A stretch of 54,059 nucleotides of DNA from a virus: the IMG/VR virus record IMGVR_UViG_3300033150_000652, positions 1-54,059 of that record; one strand, 5' to 3'. Shown here piece by piece: positions 31,275 to 38,224 of this stretch; within the stretch, counting starts at the first letter, position 1, and each line of letters opens with the position of its first letter. Below the pieces are notes generated by a model. That model had not been told where the DNA came from and searched no databases. It saw only the letters and a program-made list of their open reading frames with translations. Position numbers and translations under genes: made by a program.

Positions 31275-31592
31275 ATGAAGAAAACTGAGATAGTCGTAGA
31301 TTGCCCCCTCTGCGCTACATACTGGGAGGCACGGCAACAATTTAATAGAATGTGTGATATTCTGGCTGAGGCCGTGAATTCTAATGACCTCACCGAGGAA
31401 CTGTACAACCAGTGTGTCGAAGCGTTAAAAGAATTCAATAGAGCGGGCAGGGCTATGCTCCGAGAACACCCTCGCTGCGCTGGGTGTACTATCCTGCTAG
31501 GGAAAGGACATGATACGTCCTATGTCAACGTGGGGGGAAAGTTGTTCTGTCTCAATTGCTTTAGAGAAGCCGTGCTCGTAGAGGAGGAATAA
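31275..31592 (+). CDS. Zinc-finger protein, 105 aa
   Basis: CPLC at the start, CAGC in the middle and FCLNCF near the end, separated by an acidic helix (ILAEAVNSNDLTEELYNQCV). Probably one finger plus a helical insert. Unknown function. Confidence 0.65.
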   Translation: MKKTEIVVDCPLCATYWEARQQFNRMCDILAEAVNSNDLTEELYNQCVEALKEFNRAGRAMLREHPRCAGCTILLGKGHDTSYVNVGGKLFCLNCFREAVLVEEE

Positions 31593-31594
31593 CT

Positions 31595-31933
31595 ATGCGT
31601 GTTGTGGTCTGTCCTTACTACAAAGTCCAAAATAGCCTCTTCTGTGCCTGGTGCCCAGAAGACCCACCTTGTGTAAAATTGGGACTGGACATAGAATGCG
31701 AGGAATGCACGTTGCCCGATTGTCCCTGTATGGAAGAACCAACACCAGAGAGGGAAAAGGCATTCAAGGCATGGCAAGAGAGGCGCAAGAAGTCCACGAA
31801 AAAGCGCAAGAAATCTCCACGGCTTCGTGAATGTGCCAACCCTAACTGTCATAACTTAGTAACCTCATCAAGCAAATCTGGGTTGTGTCGCAGTTGTTCA
31901 CAGATGTTAAGGTTTAATGGGAAATATAAATGA
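31595..31933 (+). CDS. Cys-rich protein with two zinc modules, 112 aa
   Basis: The first ~45 residues carry many cysteines (CAWCPEDPPC, CEECTLPDCPC), then a basic helix (RRKKSTKKRKKSPRLRE), then a second module CANPNCHNLV / GLCRSCSQML. Likely binds nucleic acid. ATGA overlap with the next gene. Confidence 0.65.
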   Translation: MRVVVCPYYKVQNSLFCAWCPEDPPCVKLGLDIECEECTLPDCPCMEEPTPEREKAFKAWQERRKKSTKKRKKSPRLRECANPNCHNLVTSSSKSGLCRSCSQMLRFNGKYK

Positions 31934-32151
31934 TTGAATGGGATAAAATCAAGGCAGAGATGAAATCCCAAAACACAATTGAGGCCATTCTGCGTTTCGG
32001 TTATGCTCTTGTGTGGGTCATTGTCTGGTCGGCTGAGCACGTTATTAAAACCCTCATCGGCCTGCCCCACCGTTGCTGGGTATGGCTACAACTATATTAC
32101 GTCATAGCGCTCTGGAACTGGGAATATCGTAAGGACAAACGCAATGTATAG
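31930..32151 (+). CDS. Small membrane protein with WEY motif (family copy 3), 73 aa
   Basis: Span (FGYALVWVIVWSAEHVIKTL) then an aromatic helix ending YYVIALWNWEYRKDKRN, the same plan as 29603 and 30050. Coupled to genes on both sides. Confidence 0.6.
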   Translation: MIEWDKIKAEMKSQNTIEAILRFGYALVWVIVWSAEHVIKTLIGLPHRCWVWLQLYYVIALWNWEYRKDKRNV

Positions 32152-32746
32152 GGCTTTTGTATTCCTAGTCTTGTTATCCGTCCTGCTCACAGGTTGCACT
32201 GAAGAGACGCCGACCCCTGTTCCCCCTACTCCTACGCCTACCCGAACGCCAGTGCCAACTCATGTGCCAGCGGGAACGGCTATTTCTCCCCTTTGGGTAG
32301 CCTATGTGGATGCTTGGCAACCAGATACGGAACATTGTAATCAGAACCCATCACTGCGCAAAGGAACACAATACACTTTTATGCGGTTTCAGATTCCCTA
32401 CGGACAGTATAGGGCCACATTGCGATTCTGTGTCCGTCATGCCACTAATGAGAGCCCCATCTTCGTTGAGGCCCACGTGCTGAAACAGCTCGTCAGTTGT
32501 CATACTACATGGAACGACTTACCTCCCGATTTCAACGATGATTACCTGGGCGGAGGACTATATGAGCCGTGGTATGCGGGGGGCTGTAGGGTGTATCCGA
32601 CGGGGGAATATTCTTTCCTGCTGGAGGGCGCGATGGAATATTGGCAACAGATAGGTAATTATGGCTTGATATTGCTCGCAAGGGATTGTGAGGGGGATGT
32701 AAGCGTGGGCTATAGGCTTGATGGCTTTGAGTTAATCTTAGAATGA
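32144..32746 (+). CDS. Surface lipoprotein with Thr-Pro linker, 200 aa
   Basis: Lipoprotein signal peptide with lipobox LLTGC (cleavage before Cys18), then EETPTPVPPTPTPTRTPVPT, a linker typical of Chloroflexota surface proteins. The folded part has a jelly-roll, DNRLRE-like look: AYVDAWQPD, YTFMRFQIP, TLRFCVRHA, NYGLILLARDC. It would be anchored outside the cell membrane during infection, perhaps for superinfection exclusion. It is the strongest clue to the host. Confidence 0.75.
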   Translation: MYRAFVFLVLLSVLLTGCTEETPTPVPPTPTPTRTPVPTHVPAGTAISPLWVAYVDAWQPDTEHCNQNPSLRKGTQYTFMRFQIPYGQYRATLRFCVRHATNESPIFVEAHVLKQLVSCHTTWNDLPPDFNDDYLGGGLYEPWYAGGCRVYPTGEYSFLLEGAMEYWQQIGNYGLILLARDCEGDVSVGYRLDGFELILE

Positions 32747-33441
32747 ATGAAAAATCAGCACAGTTAAGATTAGGCCCATATCTATTGGGTCCCAATGATA
32801 CTCCTCAAAATGGTATAATTACAGGAGATGCCCGCCAATTGGCATTGGATATCCCCGATGAATCTGTTGACTTAATTCTGTGCGATCCCATCTATCAGAA
32901 TTTTGAGGACTACGCATGGTTAGTGGAAATCGGAGAGCGGATTTTAGTGGAAGGGGGTAATCTTATCGCTCAATGCGGGCATGAACATCTTCCTAAAATT
33001 TTGCAAATAATGACCTCAGGGAAATTGCAATACGTGTGGGTATTAGCCGAACATTTATATGGGACAAATGCCTCGATATATTCTAAAAGAATTGTGGTGA
33101 AATGGAAGCCATTCGTATGGGTTGCTAAGGGCAACCGAATGGGCGATTGGGTTTTTGATATGTTGCTGGGAGGCGGACACGATAAATCATCCCACAAGTG
33201 GCAAGATTCCCCTAGAATATTTATGCAACTTATCCAGCGCTTGGTTCCTGTTGATGGTGTGGTTTTTGATCCCTTTGTGGGTTCGGGGACGGTGCCCCTT
33301 GCATGTAAAATGATGGGGCGACATTATTTGGGATTTGAAATTGAGCCCGATATGGCCCAGACAGCCCGTGAGCGAATCTGTCAAGCAAATCCCCCCCTTT
33401 TTGTTATAGATTATGAACAATTAAAGATAATACCTGAATGA
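32743..33441 (+). CDS. DNA methyltransferase (N4/N6 amino type), 232 aa
   Basis: Beta-group order: motif IV LILCDPIYQNF (D48-P-I-Y51) first, then motif I VVFDPFVGSGT at 174-183 and LGFEIEPDM. Substrate is an amino group of adenine or cytosine. DPIY replaces the more common DPPY/SPPY, but keeps the catalytic D and Y. No restriction enzyme lies beside it, so it probably protects phage DNA or alters regulation. ATGA overlap with the lipoprotein gene. Confidence 0.85.
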   Translation: MNEKSAQLRLGPYLLGPNDTPQNGIITGDARQLALDIPDESVDLILCDPIYQNFEDYAWLVEIGERILVEGGNLIAQCGHEHLPKILQIMTSGKLQYVWVLAEHLYGTNASIYSKRIVVKWKPFVWVAKGNRMGDWVFDMLLGGGHDKSSHKWQDSPRIFMQLIQRLVPVDGVVFDPFVGSGTVPLACKMMGRHYLGFEIEPDMAQTARERICQANPPLFVIDYEQLKIIPE

Positions 33442-33459
33442 ATAGAATAGGAGGATAAA

Positions 33460-33711
33460 ATGGGTACAGCATATTTTCTCATAGACCATGAAATACTCCA
33501 AAGGGTAATGCGGTTTCCTTTAGGTGTGAGAATCGTTGGTATTTCGCTCCCCCCATCGAGACCAGACGCGATTATAATTTATATAGAGCACCCAGATTTG
33601 CCCCACGTAAAGGAGGGGGAAATGATCCCTTGCCTTGAGCCTAGCGTTACCCTTACGCCGTCTAACACAATTTGGCATTGGGGAATAGATAATGAGAAGG
33701 GGGAAGAGTGA
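33460..33711 (+). CDS. Small protein, 83 aa
   Basis: AGGAGG site. Beta-rich start (MGTAYFLIDHEILQRVMRFP) and a DAIIIYIEHPDLP strand. Same type as other small phage proteins of unknown function. Confidence 0.65.
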   Translation: MGTAYFLIDHEILQRVMRFPLGVRIVGISLPPSRPDAIIIYIEHPDLPHVKEGEMIPCLEPSVTLTPSNTIWHWGIDNEKGEE

Positions 33712-33881
33712 AAAGAAAGCCCTGTTCAGGTTGCGGTAATCCTATCCACGAGGAGAACTATATCAGCATAGAAGTTTACTTCGGCGAGGATTCGGCGACG
33801 TTGCTTTTCCATGGTTGGGAATGTGTGAAGAAATGGATGGAAGGTAGGAAATTGCTAAAGGAGAAGGAAAATGGCAAATAA
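33708..33881 (+). CDS. Small zinc-binding protein, 57 aa
   Basis: GTG start with a GGGGGAAG site, overlapping the previous gene by 4 bp. CSGCGNPIHEENYI then HGWECVKKWMEG gives CxxC plus a late H/C pair, a plausible zinc site. Overlaps the next gene by 11 bp. Confidence 0.6.
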   Translation: MKRKPCSGCGNPIHEENYISIEVYFGEDSATLLFHGWECVKKWMEGRKLLKEKENGK

Positions 33882-34254
33882 TAGGATTTGGTTGGTACAT
33901 AGGGAAACTGGTTTAGCGATAATGCTAGGCAAACACATGGGAATAGGCTGGTACAGAGCACCAAAGAGAAAAAGACTCCAAAAGTATTACGACTATCTTG
34001 ATGAGATTACAGACAATCCAGAGGATTTGATTCTAGTCATTGAAGATGCGACCTACGCTCCCTGTTTAACAGACAAGTGGAAGTACGGTGATAAGGTCAA
34101 TGGTTTCCATACCATCATCTTGCTAGATGAAGAATTGAAGGGAAAGAAATCGCGTCCACGAAAATGGGGCAGGAGAAGACTCTGGCTCAAGCGCTTAAAA
34201 AGAGCACTCAAATCATGTCAAGAGCGACTTGAGGGAGAAACAATAACTGACTAG
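33871..34254 (+). CDS. Last rightward-arm protein, unknown, 127 aa
   Basis: AAAGGAG site. N-terminal MANNRIWLVHRETGLAIMLG and a very basic C-terminus (RPRKWGRRRLWLKRLKRALK). Probably binds nucleic acid. Ends at the convergent gap. Confidence 0.7.
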   Translation: MANNRIWLVHRETGLAIMLGKHMGIGWYRAPKRKRLQKYYDYLDEITDNPEDLILVIEDATYAPCLTDKWKYGDKVNGFHTIILLDEELKGKKSRPRKWGRRRLWLKRLKRALKSCQERLEGETITD

Positions 34255-34450
34255 GTATAGAGGCTATAAGTTAGTGGTGAAACTCTATTGATAAAGAAAA
34301 CCCAGGGTTGACGTATCAACCCTGGGGCCTTAATATAAACCCACCCTTGCATGGCAAAAGTGGGGCCTTGATTCAATAGTGAACCCCACGGGCCCCAGGT
34401 GGCGGGGAGGCGATTCCACAAGGAGCCCGCGGGCGTCCACTTCAAGATGG
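34255..34450. other. Convergent gap between the two arms
   Basis: 196 bp where rightward and leftward arms meet. It holds the late-arm terminator and further GC-rich inverted repeats (for example GTGGGG/CCCCAC around 34361-34390) whose role I cannot assign. A 64-codon minus frame here lacks a ribosome site and overlaps the terminator. Confidence 0.7.
34291..34326 (-). terminator. Intrinsic terminator of the late arm
   Basis: 11-bp perfect stem CCCAGGGTTGA / TCAACCCTGGG with a 4-base loop (34301-34326). On the minus strand it is followed by TTTTCTTTAT, the U-rich tail of a factor-independent terminator. It closes the leftward transcript after the holin gene. The rightward strand has no U-run, so it may stop that arm only weakly. 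Confidence 0.85.
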
Positions 34451-34765
34451 TTATTTAAGCCCTAGGTATTCCTTGGCAAAGTTATGGACGTAGTTAGCCC
34501 CCCTGCCAATAGCCAGTCCAGTTATAACAACGCCTACCCAGGGCGGATTGGCAATTGCCCCTAACATGGCGCGGAGTAAATCCAGATTGTAGACGAAAGC
34601 CAAGACTAACCCCACACCTGCCCCAATGTATTTCAACGGTTGGGCCTTCTCCACTTCTGGGTGTTTCTCTTTCAACCAATCAATCCACGAGGCGAAGAGA
34701 TACTCCGTCATACTCTCCGCGATGAAGGCTAATGCCAATGCCACTAAATACGGTACGAAATTCAT
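34451..34765 (-). CDS. Holin-like membrane protein, 104 aa
   Basis: Three hydrophobic segments: VPYLVALALAFIAESMTEYL, YIGAGVGLVLAFVYNL and GVVITGLAIGRGANYVHNFA. The last, ending GRGANYVH, is typical of a broad family of phage holins. Holins pore the membrane at a set time. It is the last late gene, directly before the terminator. The muralytic enzyme lies in the other arm. Confidence 0.75.
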   Translation of the reverse strand: MNFVPYLVALALAFIAESMTEYLFASWIDWLKEKHPEVEKAQPLKYIGAGVGLVLAFVYNLDLLRAMLGAIANPPWVGVVITGLAIGRGANYVHNFAKEYLGLK

Positions 34766-34778
34766 GTTTTACCTCCCT

Positions 34779-35573
34779 TTATTGTATAAATTTTACCTGT
34801 TTCTTATCTGGCTCAATCAAAATCTCTATTGGGCCGACTGGTAATGGTCTCATCCCTGCCCGTTCTGCATAGGCTGGTTGGTCGAGGAAAGACCCACAAC
34901 TAGCCGCGTAGCAATTCTTTGTCCGTACTCCATACCTAGTACAATACAATTTGCTCATTCCTATTACTCGCTTGCGGTGGTCATGCCCCGCCAACACGAT
35001 GTCGGCCTCTACCCACCCCAGTATGCGCTCCAGGTTTAATGCACCCGCTCCCATTAAGCGCCCTCCCCACCAGCCATGCGTTAGGAAAAAGGTGAGAACG
35101 AAGGCACTGTTACCCAACCTTTTGAACGTGAGCCGTAAGAATCCCGATGGGCCTACAAGTTTTGGCTCACCCTTATCGCATAGATTTTCTATGATGCTAC
35201 TATATACATCCCGCTCCCAATGGTCATATATCGCTCGCTCATGATTACCCTCCACTGAGGCTAGGATTTTGGGGCCAATGGGCTTCAGTATCTCAATCAA
35301 ATGTGCTCGCTGTGCTTTGGCTAAATCCCCCTTTCCCCAGAGCCAATTGGGTAAATCCTCTGGATCGAAACGCCTATCCTTCCTGTTAATGAATTCACAC
35401 ATATCGCCAAGCAAGATAGTGTAACATTTGTCATCATGCGCTATATCATCCACTACCCTCTTAAATAACTTCTCATCACATGCTTTATTGCCCAAATGAA
35501 TATCTGACAGTGGTACAATACGAAACACATCCGAACGTGAAGTATATTCAATTGTATGGGAAATCAACCGCAT
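34779..35573 (-). CDS. Calcineurin-like metallophosphoesterase, 264 aa
   Basis: All metal motifs are present: SDIHLGN near residue 24, LGDMCEFINR, SVEGNHERAIYD, FLTHGWWGG and LAGHDHRKR. These two-metal enzymes cut phosphodiesters or phosphomonoesters. In phages the substrate may be a cyclic nucleotide signal, a nucleotide or DNA. Lying between the tail and holin genes, it is expressed late. An anti-defence role (signal nucleotide cleavage) is possible but unproven. Confidence 0.85.
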   Translation of the reverse strand: MRLISHTIEYTSRSDVFRIVPLSDIHLGNKACDEKLFKRVVDDIAHDDKCYTILLGDMCEFINRKDRRFDPEDLPNWLWGKGDLAKAQRAHLIEILKPIGPKILASVEGNHERAIYDHWERDVYSSIIENLCDKGEPKLVGPSGFLRLTFKRLGNSAFVLTFFLTHGWWGGRLMGAGALNLERILGWVEADIVLAGHDHRKRVIGMSKLYCTRYGVRTKNCYAASCGSFLDQPAYAERAGMRPLPVGPIEILIEPDKKQVKFIQ

Positions 35574-35582
35574 GTTTTCTCC

Positions 35583-35888
35583 TTACTGGAATAGTTGCAC
35601 CAAAAGTTTCAACCCCTCCACTAAGCCAGCCCCCACTGCCCCTACACTGAGCATTTTGGCTATAGTTATTCGGTTGTCAGTTATTTGCTGTTTCACCTCC
35701 TTTAACTCGTTGTGGTTCTCATTTGCCCGTGCTATGACTTCCCGATATGGGCAGGTGTCGTGCATCTGGGATACTAACGTGGTTAACTCCGCCACTGCCT
35801 CCCTAGTGCTCGCCGTAATCCTGGTGAGTTCTTTGACGTCCGATTTGATTTCCTGAATATCCTGCGCATACGGCGAAGTCATAAGCAC
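35583..35888 (-). CDS. XhlA-like coiled-coil/membrane protein, 101 aa
   Basis: A long coiled coil (IQEIKSDVKELTRITASTRE onward) ends in one hydrophobic segment (AKMLSVGAVGAGLVEGLKLL). This is the plan of XhlA-type proteins that work with holins in lysis. Located two genes before the holin-like gene. Confidence 0.65.
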   Translation of the reverse strand: MLMTSPYAQDIQEIKSDVKELTRITASTREAVAELTTLVSQMHDTCPYREVIARANENHNELKEVKQQITDNRITIAKMLSVGAVGAGLVEGLKLLVQLFQ

Positions 35889-35892
35889 CTCC

Positions 35893-36357
35893 CTACGTCA
35901 TCTTTCTTAATACCACTAACAGACTAGACATCTGTATCGTATTGGCCCTGTCCAGTATCTCCCACTTGTAAGGCGTATAATATGAATACTCTTTCCCCAA
36001 CTCCGTGCTGGGGTCGAAGAAATCAAACGTTTTGGGGTCAAACCGCCACCTATGTGTGGGGTCGGCATAGGCGTTCTCATGCTTCCAATAGGGGACGGCA
36101 ACCTTGAGAATTCCCTTCGGCTTGAGAATTCGCCAGCATTCGTTAAAGGATTCCACCAGCGTTATCTCCAAATGCTCAAACACAGATGAGGCGATTATCA
36201 TATCAAATTCTTCATCAGGCCAGGGCCAGGGGATATAATTCAAATCCCATGCCACATCTATCTCTGGGCGATGCTTTCTCAAATCATGGTTAACCACTTG
36301 AACGTCATCGCCCTTGTATATCCTATCGCCCGCCCCTAGATTCAAGACTTTTTTCAC
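35893..36357 (-). CDS. SAM-dependent methyltransferase, 154 aa
   Basis: Class I Rossmann fold: VLNLGAGDRIYKGDDVQVVN (motif I and the acidic residue), FDMIIASSVFEHLE, then LKPKGILKVAVPYWKHENAY. This subfamily often occurs with glycosyltransferases and methylates sugars or lipids. The phage also has two glycosyltransferase genes in this arm. GTG start overlapping the tail gene stop. Confidence 0.8.
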   Translation of the reverse strand: MKKVLNLGAGDRIYKGDDVQVVNHDLRKHRPEIDVAWDLNYIPWPWPDEEFDMIIASSVFEHLEITLVESFNECWRILKPKGILKVAVPYWKHENAYADPTHRWRFDPKTFDFFDPSTELGKEYSYYTPYKWEILDRANTIQMSSLLVVLRKMT

Positions 36358-36358
36358 T

Positions 36359-38224
36359 CTACGCTCCTGTCGGGATGGCTATGCATGTAACCATCCGCGT
36401 CACTATGGTAACCGTATCCGCCGCATTATAACGTAGCCCCTGTATCTCTATCGTATGCGCTCCCGCTACCACACTGGTGAACACGCGGCAGAAAGTCATG
36501 GCGTTCCGACAATCTGCCGCTGCCTCACCTATCCATTCGGTGCTAGGGCTGTTAGTAGTATCGTCCAACATAAGGCGTAGGTTCAACGACGCGTTTCTCG
36601 CCGTATCGCTCTCCCATGCCACATAAACGATGCAGACAATATCGCTCTCTTCCTCTAGGGTAATGCTGACATCCAGATTGGGGTCATCCTGCCAATTGGG
36701 CGCGGCCCCTGTTACATTCCAATCGGTGTTCTCTATCTGGGTGGTGGTAACTACGTTGTGGGAGGTGAGAATAGAGGCAATAGTGCTGTCGTGCTGACAT
36801 CTAAACCTTTCTACCCCATCATCCTCTCTATACCAAATATCCCCATCCACAGGAGAAGCGGGGTCAGCAGAACGTCCCCTGAGATAAACATGCCCAAGAC
36901 CTGCTCCATCATGATATAGACCTACTACTGGGTTATCAAGTGTGTCGCGAATCTCCAAATTATTTTCCTGGAGATATAAATCTTCCCAAGCCGTTAGGCT
37001 ACCCTTTTTTGCTATAAACACATGGCCCGAGTTATCTCCTCCTCTAACCCACAAAGAGATATAATCTGTTCCTTCTGTTTTACCATACATAGAGATTCCC
37101 GCTGCTTCGGCGGGAGTGCTTTCTGGAGTTATAGCATCTAAGTTTACAGTAGTTACCCCATCTGCATGATGATAAGCAGAAGCCTTGAGACCTGGTATGA
37201 AATCGGCGGTAAGGTCCCCATATTTTTCAGTAGTGAGTACCAGAGTCATACCATCAGCGATACCACTTGTGTTGTCCATGGATTTGAGAATTAGTTGACT
37301 GCCAAGTGAGCCTATCTCTGATCGCATTTTCAGATACGAATCAATACTATAATCACTTTGGTTGTCGTAATATTTCATAAGGCGTCGCGTATAATCACCA
37401 TAGAAATTTATCGTCCCATCACTTGATAACAACTCAATAGTTTTTTCTCCCCCTTTCATCCCCCTAAAACTCTCCCCATCCATAATCCAGCCATTGTCAT
37501 CGGCGTTCTCCCCGCTTTTTATCGTTACCCTGTCCGCCCGCAAATCACCAGCAGTAATCATCTCTGCCCGTAGGTTGCGGATTATGTCCCTTGTACCACG
37601 CTCTAGTCCCAGTTCCAGTCGGGTTAGTCTATCTTCCAACTCTTCTATCTTTCGTATCAATTCAGGGTTCACATCTTCCTCCTCTTTTTTCTCGCCTGAT
37701 ACCACTCTGCCCCCGATGCTGGGTATCATTATATCTATGTGGTCTTCCATCCAGCGCTCTAATGCTTCTTCATCATATATCGTGTCTTCCCACAAATCGT
37801 ATACGGTGAAGCCCATCCCCTCCAGGACGGCTCGCTGGGCCTCATCTTTGGCCTCCGCCGCCAAGCCTGTGTGCCAGTATTCGCCTTGAATGCGAATGAT
37901 GACTTTGGCTTCTGGTAGGATGAAGTCCGCCACCACACCACCTAATTCCAGTCTACCGCCCATGAAACTGGATTGGAAGTCAAAGTACACGTGGCGCTTC
38001 AGCAGTTCCTTATAAACTATCCGCTCTGGTAACGTGCCAAAGACTTCGCTTTTCGGTACTGCCCTGCGCTCTAAATCTTCTTCGGGCTTAGGGATTCCTC
38101 TACGGTGTACAACAACCTCGTCATCCCATTTAATCTTCTTGGGCCGAGGTTTCGCTGGCTTCGCTGGCCGTATCTTCTTTATTTGTTGTATTTTTCTGAC
38201 GTAACGCCAGGACTTTTTTGCCAC
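36359..38224 (-). CDS. Tail fibre-like protein with N-terminal nuclease-like domain, 621 aa
   Basis: After a Lys-rich start, residues ~64-160 read LPERIVYKELLKR, GGVVADFILPEAKVII and RIQGEYWHTG, then FTVYDLWEDTI: the layout of DUF559/Vsr-type PD-(D/E)XK folds, with E67, D100 and the Q-G-E segment in place. Next comes a coiled coil (IRKIEELEDRLTRLELGLER), then beta-rich repeats and a C-terminal receptor-binding-like jelly-roll. Fibre and nuclease-like domain are in one frame with no break. The domain might instead be an inactive attachment adaptor. Confidence 0.75.
   Translation of the reverse strand: MAKKSWRYVRKIQQIKKIRPAKPAKPRPKKIKWDDEVVVHRRGIPKPEEDLERRAVPKSEVFGTLPERIVYKELLKRHVYFDFQSSFMGGRLELGGVVADFILPEAKVIIRIQGEYWHTGLAAEAKDEAQRAVLEGMGFTVYDLWEDTIYDEEALERWMEDHIDIMIPSIGGRVVSGEKKEEEDVNPELIRKIEELEDRLTRLELGLERGTRDIIRNLRAEMITAGDLRADRVTIKSGENADDNGWIMDGESFRGMKGGEKTIELLSSDGTINFYGDYTRRLMKYYDNQSDYSIDSYLKMRSEIGSLGSQLILKSMDNTSGIADGMTLVLTTEKYGDLTADFIPGLKASAYHHADGVTTVNLDAITPESTPAEAAGISMYGKTEGTDYISLWVRGGDNSGHVFIAKKGSLTAWEDLYLQENNLEIRDTLDNPVVGLYHDGAGLGHVYLRGRSADPASPVDGDIWYREDDGVERFRCQHDSTIASILTSHNVVTTTQIENTDWNVTGAAPNWQDDPNLDVSITLEEESDIVCIVYVAWESDTARNASLNLRLMLDDTTNSPSTEWIGEAAADCRNAMTFCRVFTSVVAGAHTIEIQGLRYNAADTVTIVTRMVTCIAIPTGA

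Noticed and set aside
34251-34445. 64-codon minus frame after the holin gene
   Set aside because: It starts with TTG, has no ribosome site, overlaps the intrinsic terminator and has an unnatural composition.
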